Assembly (NCBI GenBank): GCA_008330645.1
Contig: VLTN01000020.1
Location: 248,001 to 312,000, forward strand
Length of the DNA: 64,000 bases
Reading direction: 5' to 3'
Source: Cafeteria roenbergensis
Taxonomy: Eukaryota; Sar; Bigyra; Bicosoecida; Cafeteriaceae
Shown: positions 63,681 through 64,000 of the stretch, piece after piece
Numbering within the stretch: the stretch's first letter is position 1
How the letters are laid out: each line of letters starts with the position of its first letter
Made by a program: the position numbers and the translations under genes
The notes under the pieces: generated by a model
The model's input: the letters and a program-made list of their open reading frames with translations, nothing else
Told to the model about the DNA's origin: nothing
The model's database searches: none

Positions 63681-64000
63681 ATGCCCACGCGCGCGTCGCT
63701 GGTCGGCTTCGACGCGGATGCTGACCTGTCAAGCGTGCGGCTGGTCGCGCTGCTGCCGGGCGGATCCCGCGACTCCATCACCACGAAGCTCATGCCCGTG
63801 CGCATGGTGAAGGTGAGAGAGTTGAGAGCGCGACGCGCGGGCAGCAAGGGGCCGGGTGGGGGGCGATGAGTCAATGCACCGGGGCTCGCGTTCAGTTGCA
63901 TCTGCGCCGACGCTGCGAATCCCCCCCCCCGCCTCGCCTCTTTGCACACACACGCGCGCGCGCGCAGGTCCACGTGGAGATCCATCTGTCGGTCGCCCAG
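63681..64000 (+). CDS. Unidentified protein, first two exons only
   Basis: The ATG at 63,681 starts MPTRASLVGFDADADLSSVR. Exon 1 ends at 63,812 (MPVRMVK), followed by a 155-bp intron (GTGAGA...CGCGCAG) whose end is a CG/CA-rich run instead of a pyrimidine tract. Exon 2 begins VHVEIHLSVAQ and runs off the window. The alternating strands (VRLVALLPG, MVKVHVEIHLS) suggest a beta-rich domain. Too little is present for a family call. Confidence 0.55.

Noticed and set aside
1-64000. tRNA, rRNA or snRNA genes
   Set aside because: None was recognised by eye in the spacers. A covariance-model scan would be decisive but could not be run, so absence is not claimed.

Overview
The window is GC-rich nuclear DNA from a eukaryotic microbe. 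The evidence is spliceosomal introns with coherent exon joins, core eukaryotic genes (ribosomal protein eS26, the Paf1-complex subunit RTF1, a Trm11-type tRNA methyltransferase, a CELF-type RNA-binding protein, an OSCP/F1-delta-like subunit), secretory signal peptides, JmjC oxygenases and AAAP transporters. Long open frames with strong GC at third codon positions and compact spacing suit a unicellular protist such as a GC-rich stramenopile or haptophyte. The sequence alone does not settle the lineage. All introns that could be placed are short (89 to 449 bp), mostly start GTGAG and all end GCAG.

Layout. 1-14,982: a minus-strand membrane-anchored protein cut by the window edge, an ankyrin gene (+), a 1,937-residue orphan (-) head-to-head with a second orphan (+), a 19-bp minisatellite, and an AAAP amino-acid transporter (-). 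14,983-27,750 is the accessory, repeat-rich part: a decaying pogo/Tigger-like DDE transposase, a tandem ankyrin-repeat gene, and an intact-looking 1,238-residue P-loop NTPase fused to a PD-(D/E)XK-like nuclease (Crinkler-like architecture). This last gene lies between two same-strand 3' fragments of one retroelement; a third scrap follows the second fragment.

27,751-49,942 is gene-dense: Trm11-like methyltransferase (+), a uracil phosphoribosyltransferase homologue that lacks the usual PRPP loop (+), two adjacent secreted JmjC/cupin-8 proteins of one paralogous family (-), a gamma-butyrobetaine/trimethyllysine dioxygenase-like protein (+), RTF1 (-) and a second AAAP transporter (+). Three Fe(II)/2-oxoglutarate oxygenase genes with four catalytic domains lie in about 11 kb.

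49,943-64,000: eS26 (-), two GT8 glycosyltransferases (-) whose catalytic parts are almost identical over 1.33 kb while their N-termini differ, neighbouring ankyrin and leucine-rich-repeat genes that both start with myristoylation-like MGAxxS sequences, a CELF-like RNA-binding protein with a Met/Gly tail (+), an OSCP-like gene (-), and the first two exons of an unidentified gene at the right edge. No rRNA, tRNA, CRISPR array or capsid-bearing element was recognised by eye; a systematic RNA scan was not possible.
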